DNA from: Rhizobium cauense
Lineage (GTDB): Bacteria; Pseudomonadota; Alphaproteobacteria; Rhizobiales; Rhizobiaceae
Length of the DNA: 64,000 bases
Direction of reading: 5' to 3'
Assembly: GCF_019511525.1 (NCBI RefSeq)
Contig: NZ_JAEUAT010000001.1
Span: forward strand, 1-64,000
Positions within the stretch are counted from its first letter, which is position 1, and every line of letters starts with the position of its first letter. The position numbers and the translations under genes are program-made. Shown in pieces: positions 36,926-45,716 of this stretch. The notes under the pieces are model-generated. The model saw only the letters and a program-made list of their open reading frames with translations. It was not told where the DNA came from and did no database searches.

Positions 36926-37349
36926 GACACAGCCGATCCTCATCGTCGAGGACAGCGAGGACGATTTCGAAGCGACGCTGCGGGCCTTCCAGCGCGCCAA
37001 GCTGAAGAACCCGGTCCGCTGGGCGGCGTCGGGCTATGAGGCATTGGAAGCGCTGGCGGCGATGACGCCAAGGCCAGGTCTGATCCTTCTGGATCTGAAC
37101 ATGCCGGGCCTCGACGGGCGCAAGACGCTCGAGGCGATCAAGTCGAATTCGGAGTGGCGCAAGATCCCTGTGGTGATCCTGACGACATCCGATGACGAAC
37201 GTGACATCGAGGGATGCTATGCACTCGGCGCCAACACCTATGTGCAGAAGCCGGTGGATCTCGACGGGCTGTTCGGCGCCATACAGAGGCTGAAGGAATA
37301 CTGGTTCGAGATCGCGATCCTGCCGGCGGATGGGGAAGGCCGTGGTTGA
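36912..37349 (+). CDS. Rcp1-like single-domain response regulator
   Basis: The 145-residue product is a free receiver with E13/D14, phospho-acceptor D61 in ILLDLNMPGLDG, T91 and K113 in YVQKPVD. The sequence GYEALEALA...RPGLILLDLNMPG is typical of receivers paired with phytochrome-like or PAS kinases of the HDLKEPLR type. The gene overlaps the FixL-like kinase by 14 bases and the hybrid kinase by 20 bases, so the three should be made together. Its C-terminal tail (about 20 residues) goes beyond the receiver fold. Confidence 0.92.
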   Translation: MPQRETQPILIVEDSEDDFEATLRAFQRAKLKNPVRWAASGYEALEALAAMTPRPGLILLDLNMPGLDGRKTLEAIKSNSEWRKIPVVILTTSDDERDIEGCYALGANTYVQKPVDLDGLFGAIQRLKEYWFEIAILPADGEGRG

Positions 37350-38958
37350 CGACTGCGCCATACTCATCGTCGACGATAACGCCGACGACCGCGAGTTCTA
37401 CCGACGCATGCTCTCGCGCGTGGCGGAGGCAAGCTACGGTGTCCGCGAGGCGGAGAATGGTGACGAAGCGCTTGTCCTCAGCGCCGAGAAACGGCCGGAT
37501 TGCATCCTGCTCGACTATTCCCTGCCCGGCCGAGACGGGATTGGCGTGCTGGAGGAAATCCTCAGGCAAGATCCGACCGCCAATGTCGTGATGCTGACCG
37601 GCCAGGGAAGCGAGACCATCGCCGTCGAGGTCATGAAAGCCGGCGCCCGCGACTATCTCACCAAGGACGCGCTTTCACCGCAAACGCTCCATTGGTGCAT
37701 CCAGAATGCCATCATGCATGGCGACCTCGAAGCCAAACTGGAGCAGAAGCGGCAGTCGCTCGAAATCTTCACGCGCGCCATGGCGCACGATCTGAAAGAG
37801 CCCCTGCGCACGATCAAATCGTTCAGCAAGATCCTGCAGGTCTCCCCGACACTATCGGATGAGGATCGCGAGCTGCTGGATTATGTGCTCGGCGCCGCCG
37901 ACCACATGGAAGACCTCATCGTCAAGGTTTCGGGCTTCACGAAGCTCGAGGTGTCGGGCGAGTTGGACCTGAAACCCGTGGCTCTTTCCTCGGCCATGGA
38001 ACGGGTCGTGAGCAATCTTCGCGAACAGATCGCCACTTCGGGAGCCTCGATCTCCTCCACCGGGTTGCCTGAAGTGATGGGCGATCAGACATTGCTCGTG
38101 CAGCTGCTGCAGAATCTCGTCTCAAATGCGATTCGCTACTCTACCGACCGCCCCGAGGTTCGCATATCCGCGACCAGCGACGGCTCCCTATGCCGCCTCG
38201 TGGTGGAGGATAACGGTCCCGGCATCGATCCGGAACACCGCGAGGTCATTTTCCAGCCGTTCAAGCGTCTGGTGGGCCGTGGCATCGAGGGAACGGGGCT
38301 TGGACTTGCCATCTGCCGACGGATCGCGCAGCTGCATGGCGGCTCGATCCGCTGTGAGGGCAACGAGCCGAGAGGCTCTACCTTTGTAGTCGAGCTGCCG
38401 CTTACCCCGCCTGCTGCACTGGTTTCCACAAATTCAGCGAACGGCGGCCAGGACACGAAAACGGCTCCACCGTCCGCAAGCTCCTCCAGGCTGGCCGAAG
38501 TTCTCCTGGTCGAGGATAGTCCGGCTGACGTCCAGCTCCTCAAGATAAAGCTGATGCAGCGCGCCAAGGTGAATTTCAATCTTCATGTCGCCGCCAACGG
38601 ACGCGAGGCGATGCGGCTGCTGCACGAACGCTCCGCCACGGACGGAGTGCCGGCCGTCGACCTGATGCTCCTCGACATCAACATGCCGATCATGGACGGT
38701 TTCGAGGTTCTTGACGCGCTGTCCGCGGACACGCAGCTGAAAAGCATTCCCGTCTGCATCCTCAGCACCTCCAGCGACGAAGATGACATGCAACGCGCCA
38801 GGAACCTTGGCGCGAGCGCCTACATGATCAAGCCGCCGACGCTCCAGCAATTCCGGGAAGTGCTGGACGGATTGGACAGTTTGGATCTGCAATCGAGTGG
38901 AGATAGCCTGGTTCTTTATGCGGAACATAACAGGCGCGCTCCAATTATAACCGCATGA
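37330..38958 (+). CDS. REC-HK-REC hybrid histidine kinase
   Basis: The 542-residue soluble product has a receiver (about 8-125, D62 in ILLDYSLPGRDG), a short coiled linker, HisKA with H153 in MAHDLKEPLR, an ATPase domain (N-box NLVSNAIRYS, DNGPGID, GTGLGL; about 215-358), a Pro/Ser linker and a second receiver (about 388-515, D449 in LMLLDINMPIMDG, T480, K501). Having a receiver at each end makes it a probable relay hub: the first may receive phosphate from the FixL-like kinase and the second may pass it on. The ATG at 37330 has only GGCGG upstream, and a GTG at 37342 is possible. It ends at the overlap with a second ATG (38955). Confidence 0.92.
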   Translation: MGKAVVDDCAILIVDDNADDREFYRRMLSRVAEASYGVREAENGDEALVLSAEKRPDCILLDYSLPGRDGIGVLEEILRQDPTANVVMLTGQGSETIAVEVMKAGARDYLTKDALSPQTLHWCIQNAIMHGDLEAKLEQKRQSLEIFTRAMAHDLKEPLRTIKSFSKILQVSPTLSDEDRELLDYVLGAADHMEDLIVKVSGFTKLEVSGELDLKPVALSSAMERVVSNLREQIATSGASISSTGLPEVMGDQTLLVQLLQNLVSNAIRYSTDRPEVRISATSDGSLCRLVVEDNGPGIDPEHREVIFQPFKRLVGRGIEGTGLGLAICRRIAQLHGGSIRCEGNEPRGSTFVVELPLTPPAALVSTNSANGGQDTKTAPPSASSSRLAEVLLVEDSPADVQLLKIKLMQRAKVNFNLHVAANGREAMRLLHERSATDGVPAVDLMLLDINMPIMDGFEVLDALSADTQLKSIPVCILSTSSDEDDMQRARNLGASAYMIKPPTLQQFREVLDGLDSLDLQSSGDSLVLYAEHNRRAPIITA

Positions 38959-38968
38959 CGTTTATAAT
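38944..38968. promoter_or_regulatory. AT-rich inverted repeat before the dioxygenase-esterase gene
   Basis: ATTATAA (38944-38950) is repeated inverted as TTATAAT (38962-38968) with an 11-base spacer that contains the hybrid kinase stop. It stands out in GC-rich DNA and lies 53 bases before the chosen start of the next gene. It could be an operator for a MarR/MhqR-type repressor or part of a promoter. Confidence 0.35.
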
Positions 38969-39020
38969 CGCACTGATTCTGGCGCTTACGACGCCTTCAC
39001 AGCCATCCGGACTGCACACA

Positions 39021-40577
39021 ATGGTATCTGGCATACATCACGTCACCCTCATCACCCGAAAGGTACAGGCGAACGTGGATTTCTACGCGGGGTTTCTCGG
39101 CATGCGGCTGGTCAAGCAGACCGCCGGCTTCGAGGACGCTACGCAACTTCACCTGTTTTACGGCGACGCTGCCGGCAGCCCCGGCTCATTGGTCACCTTC
39201 CTTGTGTGGGAGGACGGTTCTCCGGGACGCGTCGGTCATGGCCAGATCGGCGAACTGTCGCTGGCGATCGATCCAGCCAGCATCGGCTACTGGCTGACGC
39301 GCTGCATGAGTTTCGGACTTCGCTCGGAAGGCCCGGCCGATGAGTTCGGCGAACCGGTTTTGAGATTGAAGGATCCGGACAACATCATCGTCAAGCTTGC
39401 AGGCACCCGCGATCTCGTCTCGCCGGCGGCTTGGGATGGCGCCGGCGTGCCGATCGAGCATGCGGTTCAGCGCGTCCGCGGCGTTACCATGCTGACGGAG
39501 AAGCCGGCGGAGAGCCGGGACTTCGTCGAGCGCCATTTCGGCTATAGGTTCCAGACCAATCGCGGCAACATCGACCGGCTCGTGTCGGAGTCGGGAGATA
39601 TTGTCGACATCAGGAACGCTCTGGGCTTCTGGTCCGGTGCGCCGGGCACCGGGACGGCCGATCACGTCGCCTTCCGTGCTACCAGCGAAGAGCAACTCCA
39701 CAAGGTGCATGATGCACTGAAGGAGAGCGGCGCGTCGGCAACGAACCTGCACGATCGGAAGTATTTCGAGTCGCTCTATGCCCGCGAACCGGGTGGCACG
39801 CTGATCGAACTGGCGACCGACAAGCCCGGCATGACCGTTGACGAGCCACAGGCGACGCTTGGCACCAAGCTCTTCGTGCCCAAGGATCCGATCACCGATC
39901 TCAAGGATCTAAAGGTCGTGCTTCCACAGTTCTCCATGCCCGGTGAGCCCCGAATCAACTATCGCGACCTGCCGTTCGTGCACCGTTTCTATACCCCGCC
40001 CGACCCTGACGGTAACGTCTTCGTCCTGTTGCACGGCTCCGGCGGAAACGAGACGACGATGATGCCGCTCTTGCACCAGGTTGCCCCTCGCGCCACGCTG
40101 CTTGGCGTGCGAGGACGAGCGACCGAGGAAGGCATTCCCCGCTGGTACAAGCGAATCACGCCGTTCTCCTTCGACCAGGACGACATCAGGAACGAGGCCG
40201 AGGCCTTTGCCGCCTTCATCGAGGGTGCGGTTAAGTCATACGGGCTGGACCCGAAGAAGATCGTCTATGTCGGCTACTCCAACGGCGCAAATCTGCTCAA
40301 TTCGCTGCTCTACCTGCATCCGAATCTCGTGCACAGAGCGGTCCTGCTGCGCTCGATGCCGGTGCTGAAGACATTCCCCGAAGCTGATCTCAAGGGCACG
40401 GACCTGCTTGTGATCAGCGGCAAGACGGACGCCTACGGACGATATGCGAGCGAGCTTGAGACGCGTTTGAAACAGTCGGGCGCGGCCGTTGATTCGGATA
40501 TCATTGCCGGCGGGCATGATCTCGGCGACGCGGACGTTCCGATTATCCAGAAGTGGCTATCGCAGAAAAAGCGCTAA
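39021..40577 (+). CDS. Fused VOC ring-cleaving dioxygenase and alpha/beta-hydrolase (MhqO-MhqD type)
   Basis: The N-terminal part (about 1-300) is a two-module vicinal-oxygen-chelate dioxygenase of the PcpA/LinE/MhqO kind. It has the first metal His in SGIHHVTLIT, a second in TADHVAFRA and the Glu in GGTLIELATD. The C-terminal part (about 320-518) is an alpha/beta-hydrolase of the MhqD carboxylesterase kind, with LLHGSGGNE, the nucleophile elbow VGYSNGAN and a late His in GGHDLG. In Bacillus, mhqO and mhqD are separate quinone-detoxification genes, so this is a two-step fusion. The ATG at 39021 gives the family N-terminus; an ATG 22 codons earlier overlaps the kinase stop. Neither has a clear Shine-Dalgarno. 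Confidence 0.87.
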   Translation: MVSGIHHVTLITRKVQANVDFYAGFLGMRLVKQTAGFEDATQLHLFYGDAAGSPGSLVTFLVWEDGSPGRVGHGQIGELSLAIDPASIGYWLTRCMSFGLRSEGPADEFGEPVLRLKDPDNIIVKLAGTRDLVSPAAWDGAGVPIEHAVQRVRGVTMLTEKPAESRDFVERHFGYRFQTNRGNIDRLVSESGDIVDIRNALGFWSGAPGTGTADHVAFRATSEEQLHKVHDALKESGASATNLHDRKYFESLYAREPGGTLIELATDKPGMTVDEPQATLGTKLFVPKDPITDLKDLKVVLPQFSMPGEPRINYRDLPFVHRFYTPPDPDGNVFVLLHGSGGNETTMMPLLHQVAPRATLLGVRGRATEEGIPRWYKRITPFSFDQDDIRNEAEAFAAFIEGAVKSYGLDPKKIVYVGYSNGANLLNSLLYLHPNLVHRAVLLRSMPVLKTFPEADLKGTDLLVISGKTDAYGRYASELETRLKQSGAAVDSDIIAGGHDLGDADVPIIQKWLSQKKR

Positions 40578-41120
40578 GCGTCACTCAACTCCAAGACAGT
40601 ACCTTTCCGAGCCTCTGCATGTCGCGTCAATCTCCATGCGGCATGCACGATGAAGTGGAATAACCTTTTGTCGCAACCGTCGTGATCTGCGTCACCGCCC
40701 TCGAAACCTTGCAGCTTCACTCCTCGTTTCTAGACGTAAAACAACCTCAACTGCCCCTTACTTCGGATTGACTTTGCTTCGCGACGCAATGCATGTTTCG
40801 TACACTTGCAGCCAAATAAAATCCGAAATATGAAGTTTAACTTCTTCACGTTAATCGATATTAAAACATAAAACTATGTGCCGTTAGTTTATCTGTCCAA
40901 TATGTGAATATCTTTTATATTAGATTTTCTGAAGATCAGGATATTTATTACTGTTTATATTTCGCATTGAATTTACTATTAACTTTTGGCAAGAAATTAC
41001 CACATTCGTCTGCGAACTCCTCCGACTGTTCTATTTTGCTGCAGCGCAAAAATGCTCCTTGCCGAAGCGGGATCTCAGCCCTATCCTCGCTTTGACATCG
41101 ATCGCAGAAGGGGAAATTGA
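40578..41120. promoter_or_regulatory. AT-rich gene-free region before the polysaccharide genes
   Basis: This 543-base gap has an AT-rich core (about 40780-41030, roughly 30% GC by eye). It holds the palindrome GAAGTT-T-AACTTC (40832-40844) and a near-palindrome TTAATCGATATTAA just after it. An open frame at 40904-41095 looks non-coding: no Shine-Dalgarno, and AT-driven composition. Such regions are typical targets of the rhizobial MucR/Ros repressors of exopolysaccharide genes; that link is inference. Confidence 0.5.
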
Positions 41121-42038
41121 ATGCCTCCTCGGCCCGTGGACATCAGCCTGATTATCTCATCGAGAAATCGGGCCTATGGACTGACGAACTGCCTGGATGC
41201 CGTCTCTAATGCCGCCCGCCAGGCGGATTATCTGAGACTGGAGCTAGTCTTTGTGGACAATGGGTCCACGGACGAGACATCCGAGGTCGTGCGCCAGTGG
41301 GCGTCGACCGCTCCGATCAAGACCAACCTGATCTATGAGGCGAAGCCCGGCCTTGCAGTCGCCCGCAATACGGGACTGAACGCGGCGAGAGGCCGCATTC
41401 TCGCCTTCACCGACGACGACTGCGAAATCTTCCCGGATTATTTCAGCACGCTTGCCGCGCTGTTCAGCTCGGACACGGAGATGGTGATGCGCGGCGGCCG
41501 GATCGAGCTTGGCGACGCACGGGATCTGCCTGTGACGATCAAGCCGGAGATGGAACCGGCCACCCTCACCAGTGAGCTGCACGCCGGTGGCTTCATTCAT
41601 GGCGCCAACATGGCCTTTCCCTATGCGCTCGTAGAAAAGATCGGCCTTTTCGACACCCGCTTCGGAGCCGGATCGCCATTCCGTTCCGGTGAAGACACCG
41701 ATTATGTGCACCGCGCGTTCAATGCCGGCGTGCATGTCGAATATCTGCCGGATTTTGCCGTCAAGCACTTCCACGGTCGACGCGAACTCGCCGATATCAA
41801 GCGCTTGCAGACCGGCTACGCCTTCGGCAACGGAGCGCTGTACGCCAAATATCTCTTCGATCGCCGTTCGAACATGCGCGGCATGCTTCGCTGGGAAATC
41901 CGCCAGGCAGTCATGGAAGCCATGGGTCGCCGCAAGCTCAACGAAGATCTTGGCCTGACATACCGGAGCCAGCTTCGCGACAACTTCACCGGCATGCTCG
42001 CCTATTGGCGGGCTCCGAAGGCAAAGCAACCCGCCTGA
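41121..42038 (+). CDS. Family 2 glycosyltransferase
   Basis: The 305-residue product is a GT-A fold enzyme that should add a sugar to a lipid-linked polysaccharide intermediate at the cytoplasmic face. It shows the nucleotide-binding start SLIISSRNRAYGLTNCLDAV (about 9-28), FVDNGSTDET (about 45-54), the metal-binding DDDC in AFTDDDCEIFPDY, and the acceptor-site GEDTDYVHRA (about 190-199). No membrane helix is present. A good GGGGAAATTGA leader precedes the ATG. It heads a set with a flippase and a pyruvyltransferase. Confidence 0.9.
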   Translation: MPPRPVDISLIISSRNRAYGLTNCLDAVSNAARQADYLRLELVFVDNGSTDETSEVVRQWASTAPIKTNLIYEAKPGLAVARNTGLNAARGRILAFTDDDCEIFPDYFSTLAALFSSDTEMVMRGGRIELGDARDLPVTIKPEMEPATLTSELHAGGFIHGANMAFPYALVEKIGLFDTRFGAGSPFRSGEDTDYVHRAFNAGVHVEYLPDFAVKHFHGRRELADIKRLQTGYAFGNGALYAKYLFDRRSNMRGMLRWEIRQAVMEAMGRRKLNEDLGLTYRSQLRDNFTGMLAYWRAPKAKQPA

Positions 42039-42104
42039 GGCAGCCGCCCCGCCGCCGATAGTATCAACGCGAGCCATCGCGAGCCGAATTCGATTGGATA
42101 ATGT

Positions 42105-43595
42105 ATGCCCGATACGGCAGTTGCCCATGCCGAACTGAAGAAGAAGACCGCGCTTTCCGTCCTATGGTCGGTCGTCCGCGTTGCGTGGAGTACGATCGCA
42201 ACCTTCGTGATCTTCGTCATCCTTGCGCGCATTCTCGGGCCTGGCGACTTCGGCACCTTCGCGCTTGCAAGCCTGTTCGTGGAAATCGGCCGTGTGCTTG
42301 CCTATGCGGGCCTCGGCGATGCCGTCACGCGCCAGCTCGATCTCGACGAAGAGTTGGCCGATACAGCTTTCTGGGCCACCATCGCTTTCAGCGCCATTGT
42401 CGCCTCCCTGGTATTTTTCTTTGCGCCCTACTACGGCGACCTGGTTCGCGATCCATCGGTATCGGGCATTCTTCGTTGGCTGGCGCCGCTGCTTCCGATT
42501 TCTTCGCTGGCGGTCATTCACAACGCCCGGCTTGCGCGTGAATTCGGCCACAAGAGCCTCGCCGGACAAGCAATCGCCGCGAGCCTGCTCTCCGGCATCA
42601 CGGCTGTCGTCTGCGCTTTTCTCGGCTGGGGCGTCTGGGCGCTCGTTGCACAAACGGCGGTCAACGCTGCCGTGACCGTGCTCCTCGGTTGGTTCTACTA
42701 TCCGTGGATGCCGAAGTTCCGGTTCAACGTCACGATGTTCCGCTCCGTCTTTCTCTTCAGCATCAGCCTCGTCGTGACCCAGTTGATGTGGATGCTGCTT
42801 GCCCGCGTGCAGGATATCTTCATTTCGCGCTGGTTCGGTCCGGTCGAGGTCGGCCGTTATCGCATCGCCTGGCGGCTGATCGAATTGATCGGACAGGCCG
42901 TGCTTGCGCCGATCGGCAGCGTCTCGCTGGTCACGCTCTCGCGCCTGCAGAACGATCACACCGCCTTCCGCAATGCTTACAACAAGATTGTGGGCGCCGC
43001 CGCGCTTGGAACCATCCCGTTGCTGCTCGGCTTCGGCGCTCTGTCCAACGACATGATCGCCCTGCTCTTCGGCGACAAGTGGGGCAATGCCGGCGACATC
43101 GCCACCGTGCTCGTGCTGATGGCGGTTCCCTTCGTCATGAACTTCTTTGCCTCGTCGGCGCTGTCAGCCGTCAACCGGGCTGAATCGATCCTTTCAGTCG
43201 CAGCCCTCCAGTTGGTAACGACGCTAATCCTCACTTGGCTACTCGTCCCTTACGGCGTCGTCGCTGTCGCGGCCGGCTATACGCTGCGCGCCTGGCTGAC
43301 GATGCCCTATCAGCAGTATGTCCTGGCGCGATATGCCCATATCGACGCAAAGAGCACGCTGAAGGCCGTCGGCCTGCCCTTCTGCGGCGCGGTCCTCATG
43401 GCCGTCTGCGTCTGGTTCGCACATCCCGTCATCGTGGCACATGTCCAAAGCCGCTGGCTGGCGCTTGGCCTCAGCATCGGCCTTGGCGGCGCGATTTACC
43501 TTGCTTTCCTGCCGATCTTCGGCCGCTCGGTCATCCGTCCTTACATTGCGCTCGCCATGTCCCTCAACCCATTCCGCAAGCGGGCCGAAGCCTGA
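42105..43595 (+). CDS. Wzx/ExoT-type polysaccharide flippase
   Basis: The 496-residue product belongs to the MOP/polysaccharide transporter family, which flips lipid-linked oligosaccharides to the periplasm. About 12-14 membrane helices are seen. The family pattern GPGDFGTFALASLFVEIGRV (about 46-65) is at the N-terminus, and SRWFGPVEVGRYRIAWRLIE lies in the middle. It is 66 bases after the GT2 gene and 41 before the pyruvyltransferase. No Wzy polymerase or Wzc-like chain-length gene is next to it. Confidence 0.9.
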   Translation: MPDTAVAHAELKKKTALSVLWSVVRVAWSTIATFVIFVILARILGPGDFGTFALASLFVEIGRVLAYAGLGDAVTRQLDLDEELADTAFWATIAFSAIVASLVFFFAPYYGDLVRDPSVSGILRWLAPLLPISSLAVIHNARLAREFGHKSLAGQAIAASLLSGITAVVCAFLGWGVWALVAQTAVNAAVTVLLGWFYYPWMPKFRFNVTMFRSVFLFSISLVVTQLMWMLLARVQDIFISRWFGPVEVGRYRIAWRLIELIGQAVLAPIGSVSLVTLSRLQNDHTAFRNAYNKIVGAAALGTIPLLLGFGALSNDMIALLFGDKWGNAGDIATVLVLMAVPFVMNFFASSALSAVNRAESILSVAALQLVTTLILTWLLVPYGVVAVAAGYTLRAWLTMPYQQYVLARYAHIDAKSTLKAVGLPFCGAVLMAVCVWFAHPVIVAHVQSRWLALGLSIGLGGAIYLAFLPIFGRSVIRPYIALAMSLNPFRKRAEA

Positions 43596-43636
43596 CAGCT
43601 TGCATGGACCACTTGTCCGTAAACAAGGAGCATTTC

Positions 43637-44656
43637 ATGGAATCCAATATTACGATCATCAACCGCCTTCAGGGCGTGATCGCCAATTGCCTTTCCGATC
43701 TCTTTGATCCATCCGAGCGCTTCGCTCTCCTCGATTTTCCCAATCACTACAATATCGGCGACAGCGCGATCTGGCTCGGCGAGCTCGCCTATTTCGACAA
43801 GAAGCGCACGCGTCCATCCTATGTGACCGAGATCCCGACCTACGACGAGGGCCGGATGCTCGGCGCGATCGGCAATGGCCGTATCTTCCTGCACGGCGGC
43901 GGCAATTTCGGTGACATCTGGGCCGGCTACCGGCAGTTCCGCGAAGGCCTGCTCGACAAGCACAAGGGCCGCCCGATCGTGCAGATGCCGCAGACTATCC
44001 ACTTCAAGGAACAGGCAAACGTCGAGAGCACCGCACGCGCGATCGAGCGCCACGGCCAGTTCACGCTGCTCGTGCGTGACCAGCGAAGCCTGGAGTTCGC
44101 CCAGCGCTGGTTCCAGTGCGAAACCCGCCTTTGCCCCGATATGGCGTTCTGCATCGGCCCGGTCGCCCGACCGGCGCCGCAGCACGAACTGTTGCTCAAT
44201 CTGCGTGAAGACCAGGAAGTCGGCGCAGCACAGGACCTGACGGCCGCGACGTTGCGGCCCGGCACGGTGAAATCGGATTGGCCTGATGAGCCGGAGGACT
44301 TCCAGCGCCAGACGAAGCGCGCCGCCATCCTAAAGGGCCTGCTAACGGGGCGCATCGGCGGTCGCGCGCGGATGACGGAACTTGCCTACCGTGAACGGGC
44401 ACAGCAGCGCTTCGATCGCGGCGTCGCTCTCTTGAGCTCGGGGCGCCAGGTGATCACCGACCGTATGCACGGCCATATCATGTGCGTGCTGCTCGGCGCC
44501 GATCATTGTGTTCTCGACAACAGCTACGGCAAGACAAGCAGCTTCATCGAAGCGTGGGGAACCTGCAACAGCGACAAGGCCGAGCTTGCGGCAACGGTAG
44601 ATGAGGCGCTTGCCATCCTCGACGCTCGCAGGGTCGCGACGGCGGCTGCCGCCTGA
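43637..44656 (+). CDS. Polysaccharide pyruvyltransferase (ExoV/CsaB fold)
   Basis: The 339-residue product should add a pyruvate ketal to a sugar of the exported polysaccharide. The start is the ATG six bases after AAGGAG; the frame is open far upstream only because of overlap with the flippase gene. Family marks are FPNHYNIGDSAIWLGE (about 34-49), LHGGGNFGDIW (about 84-94), QMPQTIHF and the C-terminal RMHGHIMCVLLGADHCVLDN. Together with the GT2 and flippase genes it points to an acidic, pyruvylated exopolysaccharide or a surface decoration. It converges with an EamA exporter gene. Confidence 0.92.
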   Translation: MESNITIINRLQGVIANCLSDLFDPSERFALLDFPNHYNIGDSAIWLGELAYFDKKRTRPSYVTEIPTYDEGRMLGAIGNGRIFLHGGGNFGDIWAGYRQFREGLLDKHKGRPIVQMPQTIHFKEQANVESTARAIERHGQFTLLVRDQRSLEFAQRWFQCETRLCPDMAFCIGPVARPAPQHELLLNLREDQEVGAAQDLTAATLRPGTVKSDWPDEPEDFQRQTKRAAILKGLLTGRIGGRARMTELAYRERAQQRFDRGVALLSSGRQVITDRMHGHIMCVLLGADHCVLDNSYGKTSSFIEAWGTCNSDKAELAATVDEALAILDARRVATAAAA

Positions 44657-44663
44657 CTTAACC

Positions 44664-44684
44664 CTGAAGGGGGCTCCCCCTCAG
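44664..44684. terminator. Hairpin between convergent genes
   Basis: Arms CTGA(A)GGGGG and CCCCCTCAG form a hairpin with one bulged base between the pyruvyltransferase stop and the EamA gene stop (the EamA stop lies in its right arm). No T run follows on either side, so it may act only weakly. Confidence 0.4.
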
Positions 44685-45577
44685 CCTCGCCGGGCGACCA
44701 GGATCCCGGCGAGCACCACCACGCCGCCGATCGCCTGCATCGGGCCGATCGGTTCGCTGAGCAAGATCCAGGCGAGGAGCGCCGCCACGACAGGCTGCAG
44801 CAGCAGCGTCAGCGACGAAAATGCCGCCGGCAGATAGGCAAGCGCGTAGGCGATGGCAACCTGTCCGCCTGCATGACTGACAAAGGCAAGGCCGAAAACG
44901 ATCGCCCAGCCATAGGCCGTTGCCGGCAGCATGTGGCCTTCGTAGAATAAACCGAGCGGGAAGATGCAAACCGCTGCCGACGCCGTGCTCCAGAGCATGA
45001 TCCGGATCGTATCGAAGCGGCTGCGCAGCTTGCCGATCGCCAGGATGTAACCGGCATAGAACACGGCCGCGATGACGGCCACGCCGTCGCCGCTGAGATC
45101 GCCATTGCCGAGCGCCGCCGGGCCGCCCTTCAGGATGACCACGCCGGCGATGGCCAGCGCCAGGCCGAGAACGAAGACGCGGGTGACCACGGCGCCGAAA
45201 AACAGAAGCCCGATGATCGTGACAAAGACAGGGGCGAGATTGGCAAGCAGCGTTGCATTGGCCACCGATGTCATGGTGATAGAGAGATGCCAGGCGGCAA
45301 GGTCTATGGCGAGGAGGACGCCGGGCAGGATCAGCAAGGCGTAGTCCGAGAACCTTTGCGGCTTTGGACCAACATCCCTGCCCTTGGCAAGCGAGAAGGC
45401 GAAGATCGGTATCAGCGCAAGAGCCACCCGCCAGAAGGCGGTGGCCATGGGCCCCACTTCCGACAGACGAACGAAGATCGGTGAGCCGCCGATAGCCGCA
45501 CCGCCGAGGATCAGGGCGGCAAGGGCAAATCGGCTTGAGGCGGGCGTTTCGACGACAGTGGAAGCGGTCTGCGACAT
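44681..45577 (-). CDS. EamA-family (DMT) transporter
   Basis: The 298-residue product has ten membrane helices arranged as two EamA repeats (about 18-140 and 152-292). The family traits are GSPIFVRLSEVGPMATAFWR (about 31-50) in the first repeat and SEPIGPMQAIGGVVVLAGIL at the end. Such proteins export amino acids, nucleosides or other metabolites; the substrate cannot be read from sequence. A longer frame on the same strand is out of phase and not real. The gene stands alone. Confidence 0.9.
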   Translation of the reverse strand: MSQTASTVVETPASSRFALAALILGGAAIGGSPIFVRLSEVGPMATAFWRVALALIPIFAFSLAKGRDVGPKPQRFSDYALLILPGVLLAIDLAAWHLSITMTSVANATLLANLAPVFVTIIGLLFFGAVVTRVFVLGLALAIAGVVILKGGPAALGNGDLSGDGVAVIAAVFYAGYILAIGKLRSRFDTIRIMLWSTASAAVCIFPLGLFYEGHMLPATAYGWAIVFGLAFVSHAGGQVAIAYALAYLPAAFSSLTLLLQPVVAALLAWILLSEPIGPMQAIGGVVVLAGILVARRG

Positions 45578-45716
45578 GTTTCTCGATGCTTTCTGACCGC
45601 CTCAGGACTGGCGGCGCGAGCACCGGACCTACCAGAAGCGACGCTGGAGGGATAGCCGGGAAGCGACAAGACCAGGCAAAAGCGCCGGACTATAGTCCGC
45701 TGGTAATTCCAACCGA

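Noticed and set aside
40904..41095. 63-codon frame in the AT-rich gap
   Set aside because: No Shine-Dalgarno; amino-acid content reflects AT-richness and no family is seen.
44658..45623. 321-codon frame overlapping the EamA gene in another phase
   Set aside because: Arg/Gly/Pro-rich shadow; the other frame gives ten membrane helices and EamA motifs.
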